Notes: a model not told the origin generated them from the sequence alone. 64,000 bases of DNA from Nitratidesulfovibrio termitidis HI1 (GCF_000504305.1 NZ_KI632512.1:3957639-4021638), one strand, 5' to 3'. Positions 1 to 7,710 are shown, numbered from the stretch's first letter. Numbers and translations are program-made.

Positions 1-54
1 CTGGTGGCGTGCGTGAATTTGTATGCGGGGCGGAGGACCGAAGCCGGTAGTTAG
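1..54 (+). CDS. possible C-terminal tail of a gene entering from the left edge
   Basis: Frame 1 is open from the window edge to a TAG at 52-54 and reads as a short hydrophobic stretch followed by a basic end (LVACVNLYAGRRTEAGS). That is how many multi-pass membrane proteins finish, but 17 residues are too few to assign a family. Another frame is also open to 50, so this may equally be noncoding. It precedes the strong hairpin at 72-113, which would suit a gene end. Confidence 0.25.
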   Translation: MVACVNLYAGRRTEAGS

Positions 55-71
55 AGAGTGTTGGAAATGAA

Positions 72-113
72 CCGGGGGGAAGGAACCTTTTGGAAAAGGT
101 TCCTTCCCCCCGG
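72..113. repeat. 20-bp perfect inverted repeat (hairpin element)
   Basis: CCGGGGGGAAGGAACCTTTT (72-91) and its exact reverse complement (94-113) are separated by two bases. A C-rich stretch and then a run of T (about 134-141) follow, so transcripts from the left could terminate here. The near-perfect symmetry and the C-rich right flank suggest a mobile or repeated intergenic element as well as a terminator. Whether it is repeated elsewhere in the genome cannot be seen from this window. Confidence 0.65.
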
Positions 114-198
114 ACCCCCCAACCTCCCAAACTTTTTATTTGGGGTACGTATTCCAGGCATGGAGTCGTGCCTTTGCTCGAATTTTCAGGAGGTCAGC

Positions 199-1110
199 AT
201 GTCCGGTGCAACCATGCCCCGTGAAGGATACTACGCCCTGCGCGAGGGGCGGGTGCTGTGCATCGCCCATCGCGGCGCGCGCTCCGTGGCGCCCGAAAAC
301 ACCATCCTTGCCGCCCAGCGCGGGCTGGAAGAGGGCGCGGACCTGTGGGAACTGGACGTGCAGCTTACCGCTGACGGTCATCTGGTGGTGGTGCACGACG
401 ACACCCTGGACCGCACCACCGACGTGGCCACCCGCCCGGAATACGCAGGCCGAGCCCCGTGGCGGGTCTGCGACTTCACCCTGGACGAGGTGCGCGGACT
501 GGACACGGGCGGCTGGTATCAGGCTGCGGACCCGCACGGCCAGATTGCCTCGGGTGGAGTGACCGCCGACGACCTTGCCCTGTTCCCCGGCCTGCGCATC
601 CCCACGCTGGACGAGGCCCTGGCCTTCACGGCGGACCACGCCTGGCGCGTCAACGTGGAAATCAAGGACATGACCGTCAACGCGGACGGCAGCCCTGGCA
701 GCCCGAATTATCCGGGCGACGAGGCGGTGGTCCGCGCCGTGCTGGAATGCATCCGCGCGCATGGCCTGATGGAGCGGACGCTGCTGTCCTCCTTCCGGCA
801 CGACTGCCTGCGCCACGCGGCCCGCATGGAACCCGCGCTGGCCCTTGCCGCGCTGGTGGAGGACGTGCGCCCGGACGACCCGGTGGCCCTGTGCAGCGAA
901 CTTGGCGTGGTGGCCTACCACCCCGGCGACGACATCGTCACCGAAGCGGACGTGGCCGGGCTGCGGGCAATCGGCGTTGCCGTCAACGTCTGGACCGTGA
1001 ACGAAGAGGCGGACATGCGCCGGTTCATGGACTGGGGCGTGGCCGGGCTGATCACCGATGTTCCGCTGCTGTGCTGGGGTGTACTGCGCGAGAGGGGTTT
1101 GAGCGCGTAA
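199..1110 (+). CDS. glycerophosphodiester phosphodiesterase family protein
   Basis: A 303-residue GDPD-family enzyme, expected to hydrolyse glycerophosphodiesters to glycerol-3-phosphate and an alcohol. The TIM-barrel signature is complete: HRG at 24-26, PENT at 32-35, the metal ligands E51 and D53 in WELDVQ, and the second catalytic His in VVVHDD at 66. Near the end, NVWTVN and GLITDVP are typical of the last barrel strands. The start at 199 is chosen because AGGAGG lies just upstream, although the frame stays open to 58. No signal peptide is visible, so it is probably cytoplasmic. It stands alone; no transporter for glycerophosphodiesters lies next to it. Confidence 0.9.
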   Translation: MSGATMPREGYYALREGRVLCIAHRGARSVAPENTILAAQRGLEEGADLWELDVQLTADGHLVVVHDDTLDRTTDVATRPEYAGRAPWRVCDFTLDEVRGLDTGGWYQAADPHGQIASGGVTADDLALFPGLRIPTLDEALAFTADHAWRVNVEIKDMTVNADGSPGSPNYPGDEAVVRAVLECIRAHGLMERTLLSSFRHDCLRHAARMEPALALAALVEDVRPDDPVALCSELGVVAYHPGDDIVTEADVAGLRAIGVAVNVWTVNEEADMRRFMDWGVAGLITDVPLLCWGVLRERGLSA

Positions 1111-1380
1111 GGGGTGTTTGGGCGTTGCCTTGTCCGCCCCCTCCGTTTGAGAGGGCAGGGTAAGGGGGCTACGGACCGCGCCCCCCGTGCATTCCCGCTC
1201 GCGGAACAGCCTGCATATCCGGATGGTTGACCCGGCGCGCCACAAGGCGTAGGCCGTGCGCTCGGGCATCCGCGCCTGCCGTGGTGGCGGTGCGTGGTTC
1301 CCACCGCGACTTCCACGCAATCGTCAGGCAACCCGTGCGCCGGTCCCGTCCGGCCAGCTTCCGCCCTGCGGAGGAACCCC

Positions 1381-2370
1381 ATGCCCGCCCTCGGGACCGG
1401 CGAACTCGCCGCCCTGTCCACCGCCGCCCTCTGGGCGGTTTCGTGCCAGATCCACGCCATCCTTTCCCGGCGCCTTGGCGCCCACACCCTGATCCTGCTG
1501 CGTCTGCCCATCTGCATCGTGATGTTCGGCGCATGGTGGGGCGCATCCGTGCTCTTTTTCGGCGGCGGGGTGATGGTGCCCGGCGCGGGCAACTCGCCTG
1601 GCCTGACTGGCCTGACTGGCGCGGGCGGCCCCAGCACAGTGGCCTTGATATCGCTGGCCCTGTCCGGAGTGTTCGGCGTGGCCCTGTGCGACCTGCTGTT
1701 CTATTCCGGCGTGGTGCTGGTGGGCGCGCGGGTGGCCTTGCTGGTGCAGTCGTTGTCCACGGTGATCACCGCCGTGCTCGGCTACCTGTTTCTGGGCGAG
1801 GCCATCGGCCCCATGGGCATCGCGGGCATTCTCATCGCCACGGTCGGGGTGGCCTGGGTGGTGGGCGACGGCGGCACGGTGCCCGAGGGGGCGGTGCCCC
1901 TGTCCCGCGCCGTGCGTTTGCGCGGGGTGGGTCTGGCCTTTGCCTCGGCACTGGCGCTTTCCGGTGGCATGGTGCTGTCCAAGCAGGGGTTGAGCGAAGG
2001 GGTGGACCCGCTGTTCGCCGCACTGCTGCGCATGGTGGTGGCCATGGGTGTGTTCTGGCCCACGGCCATGCTGACCGGCAGGCTGCGCCCGGCGCTGGGC
2101 GTGGTGCGCGGAAGCAGTCAGGACCGCCGCAATTTCCGTCTGCTGCTGGTGGCCTCGCTTATCGGGCCGGTGGTGGGGGTGTGGCTGTCGCTGGTGGCCA
2201 TTGGTGCCACCAAGACTGGCATTGCCGCCACGCTCATAGGGCTGGAGCCCATTTTCATCATTCCCGTGGCCGCACTGGTGGAGCGGCGCTGGCCCACGCC
2301 CCGCGCCATTGCCGGGGCGGGCATCGCCTTCGTGGGCACGGCGTTGCTGTGCCTGCGGAATGTATTGTAG
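1381..2370 (+). CDS. EamA/DMT-family membrane transporter
   Basis: A 329-residue protein of about ten hydrophobic segments arranged as two EamA repeats, the usual layout of drug/metabolite-transporter (DMT) exporters. The first repeat ends near a glutamate in LGEAIGPMG and the second near the matching VERRWPTP, as expected for the duplicated fold. Substrate cannot be predicted. The start at 1381 follows GGAGG at 1370-1374; an in-frame ATG at 1294 lacks such a site. The 270 bases before it (1111-1380) hold no gene I can support. The gene ends at a bidirectional terminator shared with the HxlR gene. Confidence 0.85.
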   Translation: MPALGTGELAALSTAALWAVSCQIHAILSRRLGAHTLILLRLPICIVMFGAWWGASVLFFGGGVMVPGAGNSPGLTGLTGAGGPSTVALISLALSGVFGVALCDLLFYSGVVLVGARVALLVQSLSTVITAVLGYLFLGEAIGPMGIAGILIATVGVAWVVGDGGTVPEGAVPLSRAVRLRGVGLAFASALALSGGMVLSKQGLSEGVDPLFAALLRMVVAMGVFWPTAMLTGRLRPALGVVRGSSQDRRNFRLLLVASLIGPVVGVWLSLVAIGATKTGIAATLIGLEPIFIIPVAALVERRWPTPRAIAGAGIAFVGTALLCLRNVL

Positions 2371-2385
2371 GCACGGTTTGATCCC

Positions 2386-2430
2386 AAAAATAAAAAGCGC
2401 CCGGAGTTGCTCCGGGCGCTTTTTATTTTT
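2386..2430. terminator. bidirectional intrinsic terminator
   Basis: A 21-bp perfect inverted repeat (2386-2406 and 2410-2430) with a 3-base loop. It has a GC-rich core and A-rich/T-rich arms, so it would give a U-tract in both directions. It sits between the convergent EamA and HxlR genes. Confidence 0.92.
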
Positions 2431-2457
2431 GGGGGGCTGAAACGAGACGGCTGGCGG

Positions 2458-2895
2458 CTACACTTCGCCCACGGCCATGTCCAGGTCGTCGCCGATGGCT
2501 GCGGACTCGCCGCGCCCGGTGGCCTTGGCGCCAGTCATGTCGGTCGTGCCGTGATTCGCCTCGAAGGCGTGGCCCCACTTGCACATTTCGGACAGCACCG
2601 GCAGCACGCTGCGGCCAAGTTCGGTCAGCGAATATTCCACGCGGGGCGGCACCTGAGGGTACACCTCGCGGTGCAGCACGCCGTCCGATTCCAGTTCGCG
2701 CAGCTGCTGGGTGAGCATTTTCTGGGTGATGTTGGGCATGATGCGCCGCAGTTCGCTGAAGCGCAGCGTACCGTCCTGGCCCAGCCGCCACAGGATGATG
2801 GGCTTCCACTTGCCGCCGATGACCTGAAGGGTCAGTTCCAGCGAGCAGTAGTATTCCTTGCCCGCGCAGTGCTTGAGGGTGCATGCCGTGACCAT
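2458..2895 (-). CDS. HxlR-family winged-helix regulator, probably thiol-based
   Basis: A 145-residue HxlR (MarR-like) repressor. The family core is intact: GGKWKPIILWRL (27-38), the recognition region around RRIMPNITQKMLTQQLREL (50-68) and the wing EVYPQVPPRVEYSLTELG. Cysteines lie at 5, 10, 17 and 105. An N-terminal Cys just before the first helix is the redox switch in the YodB/HypR subgroup, which senses quinones and electrophiles. The start at 2895 has GGAGG 7 bases upstream; a longer start at 2925 adds ten residues without a site. It is divergent from the nitroreductase, and its own promoter overlaps one half of a long inverted repeat (2915-2970), suggesting autorepression. The last 30 residues are not conserved in the family as I know it. 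Confidence 0.92.
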   Translation of the reverse strand: MVTACTLKHCAGKEYYCSLELTLQVIGGKWKPIILWRLGQDGTLRFSELRRIMPNITQKMLTQQLRELESDGVLHREVYPQVPPRVEYSLTELGRSVLPVLSEMCKWGHAFEANHGTTDMTGAKATGRGESAAIGDDLDMAVGEV

Positions 2896-2912
2896 CTGGT
2901 ACCTCCGCGCGA

Positions 2913-2941
2913 AACATAGTATCATCTTCGGTATCTTTCAA
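2913..2941 (-). promoter_or_regulatory. predicted sigma-70 promoter of the HxlR gene
   Basis: On the minus strand TTGAAA (2936-2941) is followed after exactly 17 bases by TATGTT (2913-2918), 17 bases before the start codon at 2895. The -10 overlaps the operator half CATAGTATC (2915-2923). Confidence 0.6.
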
Positions 2942-2970
2942 GACCCTACAGTATGCTGCAGGATACTATG
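2915..2970. promoter_or_regulatory. likely HxlR operator: 9-bp inverted repeat in the divergent promoter region
   Basis: CATAGTATC (2915-2923) and its exact reverse complement GATACTATG (2962-2970) lie 38 bases apart. A smaller inverted pair, AGTAT (2950-2954) and ATACT (2963-2967), shares the right half. The outer halves face the regulator and the nitroreductase respectively, which would suit coordinate repression of both. Confidence 0.6.
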
Positions 2971-3186
2971 CCACAAAATGGTGCGTACTTGATGAAAAAT
3001 CCGAAGCAGGTATTTTGTGCCGTAGAGTTTCGCCATCTCTTGCCCGCGTTGCCTGTCCCGGCCACCGCCGCCTTGCCGCAGGGAGTCTCCGGCAGGGGCG
3101 GCGGCTGGCCGGGCACACGGCGATGCCGCAGGAATCATGCTCTGGCACCTCGCAAATCCGCGCCACACAGGGCGCAGGAGGGTTTC

Positions 3187-3696
3187 ATGGACATCCTTTC
3201 CGCCATCCACGGGCGCCGTTCCATTCGCAAGTACACCGAGGCCCCCGTTGCCGCGTCCGATGTGCGCGACATCCTGGCCGCCGCCATGTCCGCGCCCAGC
3301 GCGGGCAATGCCCAGCCGTGGCGCTTCGTGGTCGTGGACGACCGCGCGCTGCTGGAGGCCATTCCCGCGTTCAGCCAGTATGCCGCCATGGCCGCAAAGG
3401 CCCCGCTGGGCATTCTGGTGTGCGCCGACCTGACGGCGGAAAAGTACCCCGGCTACTGGGTGCAGGACTGCTCCGCCGCCGTGCAGAACATCCTGCTGGC
3501 CGTGCACGGCAAGGGGCTGGGCGCGGTGTGGACCGGCGTGCACCCCATGCAGGACCGCGAGGATGGCTTTCGCCGCCTGCTCGGCCTGCCGGACAACGTG
3601 GTGCCGCTGGGCTTCATCGTCATCGGCCACCCGGCTCAGGAACTGGCCCCGCAGGACCGCTACGACGAAGCCAAGGTCCACTGGAACGGGTGGTAG
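3187..3696 (+). CDS. nitroreductase-family FMN oxidoreductase
   Basis: A 169-residue protein of the nitroreductase family, FMN-dependent enzymes that reduce nitro compounds or quinones with NAD(P)H. The N-terminal RRSIRKYTE flavin-binding motif, APSAGNAQPWRFVVV and the late GLGAVWTGVHP and LGFIVIGHP segments are all present. At about 170 residues it belongs to the short nitroreductases. The start at 3187 follows GGAGG. It is the first gene of a plus-strand run divergent from the HxlR regulator. The next gene begins one base after its stop, so the two are almost certainly cotranscribed. Confidence 0.92.
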   Translation: MDILSAIHGRRSIRKYTEAPVAASDVRDILAAAMSAPSAGNAQPWRFVVVDDRALLEAIPAFSQYAAMAAKAPLGILVCADLTAEKYPGYWVQDCSAAVQNILLAVHGKGLGAVWTGVHPMQDREDGFRRLLGLPDNVVPLGFIVIGHPAQELAPQDRYDEAKVHWNGW

Positions 3697-3697
3697 C

Positions 3698-3886
3698 ATG
3701 CCCATCATCAGCGTGGTGGCCAACCCCATGGCAACGGAAGACAAGCGCGAACTGGTGCGCGAACTGACCGCCACGGCGGCGCGCGTCATGAAGTTGCCGC
3801 CGGAAACCATCACCGTGCTTATCGATTGTCGCCAGCCGGAAGACATCGGCGTGGCCGGTGTGCTGCTGGCCGACCGGAAGAAATGA
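3698..3886 (+). CDS. 4-oxalocrotonate tautomerase family protein
   Basis: A 62-residue member of the 4-OT family. After removal of Met the chain begins Pro-Ile-Ile, supplying the catalytic N-terminal proline. The body (VVANPMATEDKRELVRELTATAARV...PPETITVLI) follows the beta-alpha-beta fold, which works as a hexamer. A canonical Arg11 is not obvious by eye, so substrate preference is unknown. It follows the nitroreductase by one base. Small tautomerases are often found beside HxlR-controlled flavoenzymes. Confidence 0.85.
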   Translation: MPIISVVANPMATEDKRELVRELTATAARVMKLPPETITVLIDCRQPEDIGVAGVLLADRKK

Positions 3887-4002
3887 CGGGGGGCGGCAAC
3901 CCGCCGTCCGTTGTCCCGGCATTATCACCGGCAACATTTCGATTTTAGGAAACATTTACGCGCGGCCCCCCTTCGGGGCGGGTAGCGCATCACGGAGACC
4001 CA

Positions 4003-5121
4003 ATGAGCGCATCCATTTTCGCTCCCGTGCGCATCGGCAACCTGGAATCGCCCAACCGCTTCGTCCGTTCCGCCACCTGGGAAGGGCTGGCCACAGACGA
4101 CGGCCTGGCCACCCCGGCCCTGGCAGACGTGCTGGGCGCACTGGCCAAGGGTGGCGTGGGCGTGGTCATTCCCGGCCATGCCTACGTGGAAAAGCGCGGG
4201 CAGGCGGGCCCCCGCCAACTCGGCATCCACGACGACGCGTGCATTCCCGGTCTGCGCATGCTGGCGGACGCCGTGCACGCGGGCGGCGGGCGCATCGTGG
4301 CCCAACTGGCCCATGCGGGCGGTCTGGCCCATACCCCGGCCACCGGAGAACCCGGCATGACCGCCACCCCCTTCGAGCGGGAAGGCTTTCCGCCCATGCG
4401 TGAAATGACTGCAACGGACCTCGACGAGGTGGTGAGCGCCATTGCCGCCGCCGCGCGTCGCGCCGTGCAGGCGGGCTTTGACGGTGTACAGGTCCATGGC
4501 GCGCACGGCTACCTGCTGAGCCAGTTTCTGTCGCCCGCGCGCAACAAGCGCACCGACCAGTTCGGCGGCAGCCTGGAAAACCGCATGCGCCCCCTGCTGA
4601 TGGCGGTGCGCGCCGTGCGCGAGGCCGTGGGGCCGAGCTGTCCCGTGTGGGTGAAGCTGAACAATTCCGACTTCATGGACGGCGGATTCGAGGTGGACGA
4701 GATGCTGGAAACGGCCCGGCACGCCATATCCGCCGGGGTGGACGCCGTGGAAATGTCCGGCGGCACGGCCATGAACCCGCCGAGCCGCATGCCCGCCCGG
4801 GTGACCCGCATCCGCAAGCCGGAGGACGAGGCCTGGTACCGCGAGGCCGCCCGCCGCTTCAAGACCGAGGTGGGCGCGCCGCTGATCCTGGTGGGCGGCA
4901 TCCGTACCCCGCAGGTGGCGCAGCAACTGGTGGACGAGGGCACGGCGGACATGCTTTCCCTGTGCCGCCCGCTGATCCGCGAACCCGGCCTGGTGCGCCG
5001 CTGGGCGGAAGGCGACGACGCTCGCGCCACGTGCATCTCGTGCAACAAGTGTTACGGCCCCCTGCGCGAGAACCGGGGCTTCTACTGTCCCGTGGCGCGC
5101 GGCGAGGTGGCCGGGGAGTAA
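4003..5121 (+). CDS. old-yellow-enzyme-type NADH:flavin oxidoreductase
   Basis: A 372-residue single-domain OYE-family flavoprotein (COG1902), expected to reduce activated C=C bonds of enones or quinone-like electrophiles using FMN and NAD(P)H. Family signatures are QLAHAGG, the active-site stretch VQVHGAHGYLLSQFLSP, and RTDQFGGSLENRMR. Unlike long 2,4-dienoyl-CoA reductases, it stops shortly after a C-terminal CISCNKC cluster, which could hold metal or be vestigial from the Fe-S form. A 116-base gap separates it from the tautomerase gene. It fits the electrophile-response theme of its neighbours. Confidence 0.92.
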   Translation: MSASIFAPVRIGNLESPNRFVRSATWEGLATDDGLATPALADVLGALAKGGVGVVIPGHAYVEKRGQAGPRQLGIHDDACIPGLRMLADAVHAGGGRIVAQLAHAGGLAHTPATGEPGMTATPFEREGFPPMREMTATDLDEVVSAIAAAARRAVQAGFDGVQVHGAHGYLLSQFLSPARNKRTDQFGGSLENRMRPLLMAVRAVREAVGPSCPVWVKLNNSDFMDGGFEVDEMLETARHAISAGVDAVEMSGGTAMNPPSRMPARVTRIRKPEDEAWYREAARRFKTEVGAPLILVGGIRTPQVAQQLVDEGTADMLSLCRPLIREPGLVRRWAEGDDARATCISCNKCYGPLRENRGFYCPVARGEVAGE

Positions 5122-5267
5122 CGGGCCTGCCCGGCAGGCAGGGGAGCAGGACGGGGCCGTTGCCCGGTTTTGTCCCCTGCGGCAGGGCACTGGGGCCTTG
5201 AGCCAGACGGCGAAACCGCGTACCCGTCGTGGACCGGGTGCAACCCGAATTCCACCAGGAGCCGCGC

Positions 5268-5600
5268 ATGAAGATTCTCGCCATCGACAAGGTTCGCGAA
5301 GACGCCACCCCCGACGTCATCCGCGCCAACTTCCTGAAGGAAGTGGCCCATACCATCAAGATGTATCTCGCCGACGTGGTCCGCGAGGTGTACTTCCGGC
5401 AGGACCGCTCCGGCACCGTCATGGTGCTGGAAGCCCCCTCCATGGAAGAAGCGCAGTCGCTGATCAACACCCTGCCCCTGGTCAAGCAGGGGCAGATAGA
5501 GTTCGAACTGATTCCCCTTGGCCCGTACGTGCCGTTGGGCCTGCTTGTGGAAGAGGCCGACGGCCCGGCGGAAGAAACCGCCGCAGGCCCCGCGCAATAG
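5268..5600 (+). CDS. small dimeric alpha/beta-barrel-like protein
   Basis: A 110-residue soluble protein. The pattern of a strand, a helix containing RANFLKEVAHTIKMYLADVVREVYFR, a strand with GTVMVLEAPSMEEAQSLINTLPLV and a final strand resembles the muconolactone-isomerase-like ferredoxin fold (dimeric alpha/beta barrel). The middle block SMEEAQSLINTLPLVKQGQI is typical of that group. No catalytic residues can be named. The start at 5268 is preceded by AGGAG. An 18-bp inverted repeat follows directly downstream. Function is unknown; its place among quinone/enone-active enzymes is the only hint. Confidence 0.7.
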   Translation: MKILAIDKVREDATPDVIRANFLKEVAHTIKMYLADVVREVYFRQDRSGTVMVLEAPSMEEAQSLINTLPLVKQGQIEFELIPLGPYVPLGLLVEEADGPAEETAAGPAQ

Positions 5601-5609
5601 CCCGGATAC

Positions 5610-5669
5610 GGGCCGCGCGCCGTGCCCTGTTCCGCCTTCCCTGGCCGGAGCGGGCACGGCGCGCGGCCC
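5610..5669. other. 18-bp perfect stem-loop between two genes
   Basis: GGGCCGCGCGCCGTGCCC (5610-5627) pairs perfectly with 5652-5669 across a 24-base loop. It is extremely stable but has no T-run, so it is more likely an RNA processing or stability element, or a Rho-pausing site, than a classic terminator. Confidence 0.6.
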
Positions 5670-5736
5670 CGCCTCCGGGTGCGGTGCGGCCATGCGGCCA
5701 CCCATCATGTCCCCATCCCAACCGGAGGATATTTCC

Positions 5737-6351
5737 ATGCATGTCGTCGTCTTCAACGGCAGCCCCCGCAAGAACGGCAACACGTCCATCCTGCTCGGCG
5801 CCGTCCGGCGCGAGCTTGAGGCCGCAGGCGTCACCACCGAGGAATTCCGCGTGGGCGGCAAGGCCGTGCGCGGCTGCATCGCCTGCATGAAGTGTTTCGA
5901 AAAGCAGGACGGCCAGTGCATCCAGACCGGCGACCCCATGAACGAATGGATCGCCGCCATGCACAAGGCCGATGGCGTCATTCTGGGCTCCCCCACCTAT
6001 TTCGCCAACGTCTCCACGGAAATGAAGGCCCTCATCGACCGCGCGGGCATGGTCTCCATCGCCAACGGCGGCGCGCTGCGCATGAAGGTGGGCGCGCCCG
6101 TGGTGGCCGTGCGGCGCGGCGGCGCGCAGCAGGTGTACAACGGGCTGATGGCCTTCTTCGGCATCGCCGAGATGGTGGTGCCGTGTTCCAGCTACTGGAA
6201 CGTGGGCATCGGCCTGGCCCCCGGCGACGTCAACGGCGACGAGGAAGGCATCCGCACCATGGTCAACCTGGGCCGCAACATGGCCCACGTGCTCAAGTGT
6301 CTGAAGAGTGGGCCGGAAGCGCCTGCTTCCCTGAAGGGCGGCGAAGTCTAG
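5737..6351 (+). CDS. flavodoxin-like NAD(P)H-dependent FMN oxidoreductase
   Basis: A 204-residue flavodoxin-fold protein of the iron-sulfur-flavoprotein/NADPH-dependent FMN reductase group. FMN-phosphate loop NGSPRKNGNTS lies at residues 7-17. CIACMKCF (about 49-56) with a further Cys at about 62 resembles the compact cysteine motif that binds a 4Fe-4S cluster in ISF proteins. GSPTYFANVSTEMKALIDR is the second flavin-contact loop. The start at 5737 follows GGAGG. The chain lacks the longer ISF C-terminus, so cluster binding is plausible, not certain. It ends the run begun by the nitroreductase. Confidence 0.88.
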   Translation: MHVVVFNGSPRKNGNTSILLGAVRRELEAAGVTTEEFRVGGKAVRGCIACMKCFEKQDGQCIQTGDPMNEWIAAMHKADGVILGSPTYFANVSTEMKALIDRAGMVSIANGGALRMKVGAPVVAVRRGGAQQVYNGLMAFFGIAEMVVPCSSYWNVGIGLAPGDVNGDEEGIRTMVNLGRNMAHVLKCLKSGPEAPASLKGGEV

Positions 6352-6391
6352 GGCTAAACCCAGATTTGGAAACATCCCCCGGGATGCGAAG

Positions 6392-6415
6392 GGCGGGCCG
6401 CAAGCGCGGCCCGCC
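6392..6415. other. 10-bp GC-rich hairpin after the flavoprotein gene
   Basis: GGCGGGCCGC (6392-6401) and GCGGCCCGCC (6406-6415) flank the tetraloop AAGC. There is no T-run. It may end or stabilise the upstream transcript. Confidence 0.5.
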
Positions 6416-6519
6416 GGACCAGGCATGCCACGCGGCGCGGTCGGGCTTTTCGTCCCGTCCGCGCCGTGTTACGTGCGGGCAGGGTGGAACCGTGCACGGG
6501 GGGCGAAAGGTAACGGCGC

Positions 6520-7053
6520 ATGGGCGATGGTTCGCGGGGATTTCCGGTCGGGCTGCAACGGCAGGCGGACGCTGGGGGCTACGGCCTGCTGGTTCCGGAC
6601 GAGGCCTGGCGGCGCGTCCAGACCGGGGCGCTGAGCGTGGTGGACGTGCGCGATGCCCCGCAGTTCGAGGCCGGGCACGTTCCCGGCGCGCTGTGCTTTC
6701 CCCTGCCGCTCACCTGGGTGGCCCGCCTTCTGCGGCGCTGGTGGCTGCACAAGGTGCTGTGCGCCGCGCAGTGTCCATCCGTGGCCTTCGTGTGCGACGG
6801 GGCCACGTCCACCCGCAGCGATTCCGCCGCCCGCGCCGCCGTGGTGCAGGGCTTTGCCGTGGCCTACCGCATCGCGGGCGGCATGGACGCCTGGCATGCC
6901 GCCGGGCTGCCCGTGGAGTTCGGCCCCTGCGGGCCGTGCGCGCCGCCGGGCCAGTCGGGCCAGTCAGATCAGTCAGGCAATTCGGGCAGTGACATGTCGG
7001 ACAGGGGCGGGCGCGATGCCGCGCCCCGCACGGTCTGTTCCGGCGGCGGCTGA
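6520..7053 (+). CDS. rhodanese-like domain protein
   Basis: A 177-residue single-domain rhodanese-like protein. VVDVRDAPQFEAGHVPGALCFPL is the conserved N-terminal part, and YRIAGGMDAWHAAGLPVE is the conserved C-terminal part. Between them, the presumed active-site loop reads CDGATSTRS, longer than the usual CxxGxRS, so sulfurtransferase activity is uncertain. The last 40 residues are a G/S/Q-rich low-complexity tail built on short DNA repeats (around 6948-6985). The start at 6520 has only a weak upstream site. No partner gene is evident. Confidence 0.75.
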   Translation: MGDGSRGFPVGLQRQADAGGYGLLVPDEAWRRVQTGALSVVDVRDAPQFEAGHVPGALCFPLPLTWVARLLRRWWLHKVLCAAQCPSVAFVCDGATSTRSDSAARAAVVQGFAVAYRIAGGMDAWHAAGLPVEFGPCGPCAPPGQSGQSDQSGNSGSDMSDRGGRDAAPRTVCSGGG

Positions 7054-7164
7054 CGGCTGCGCTGAAGCGGCGCGGCGCGCCGTCCCCTGATGTATCGGCC
7101 CCTGGCCTTTAGATGACGGCGCTTTCACCGGCGGCATGGCCGCCGTTTTCATGCAGGATTTCTC

Positions 7165-7710
7165 ATGTCACCATTCGGGAGCGGTGTACCGCGCCCCCTG
7201 CATCCCCCACGCCCCCGGCGGCCCCTGAACGCATGGGCATTGCTGGCCCTGCTGGCCGGGCATCCGTGGCGGCCGGTCTGCACCCGGTGCGCCTGGGCGC
7301 TGGCCGTGGCCGTGGTGATGTATCAGTCGCTGATCCCCCAGCCGGACATGCTGCTGGACGTGCCGAACATCGACAAGGTGTGGCACGCGCTGGCCTATCT
7401 GGTGCTGGCGGTGCTGGCGGCGGGGTCGCTGTGGGGCAACCCGCCCACGCCCCTTCTGTCCCGTGCAGCGCGCCGGGCGGCATGGTCCATGGCCCTGCTG
7501 GGCGTGGCCATGGAGTGCGCGCAGGCCTTCCTGCCCGGCAGGATGGCCTTTGCGGCGGACGTGGCCGCCAACACGGCGGGCACATGGCTGGGCGTGCTGC
7601 TGGCAGGGGTGCTGGCACGGCATCTGGCCCGCTGGCATGGCGAGCTTTACGGTGAGGCAGCCATCGACCGGGAAGCGGCGTCCCCGTTTTTTTCGGTTTC
7701 CCCAGATTGA
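7165..7710 (+). CDS. VanZ-like family membrane protein
   Basis: A 181-residue protein with about four hydrophobic segments and the VanZ-like signatures IPQPD, NIDKVWHALAYLVLA and MECAQAFLPGRMAFAADVAANTAG. VanZ-like proteins are small membrane proteins of poorly known function; one member confers low-level teicoplanin resistance. The start at 7165 has GCAGGA upstream. The roughly 25 residues after the start are basic and proline-rich and probably cytoplasmic. Confidence 0.82.
   Translation: MSPFGSGVPRPLHPPRPRRPLNAWALLALLAGHPWRPVCTRCAWALAVAVVMYQSLIPQPDMLLDVPNIDKVWHALAYLVLAVLAAGSLWGNPPTPLLSRAARRAAWSMALLGVAMECAQAFLPGRMAFAADVAANTAGTWLGVLLAGVLARHLARWHGELYGEAAIDREAASPFFSVSPD

Noticed and set aside
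136-1320. Long minus-strand open frame opposite the glycerophosphodiesterase
   Set aside because: It mirrors a gene with clear family motifs; its translation is low complexity and has no ribosome site. High GC content makes such shadows common here.
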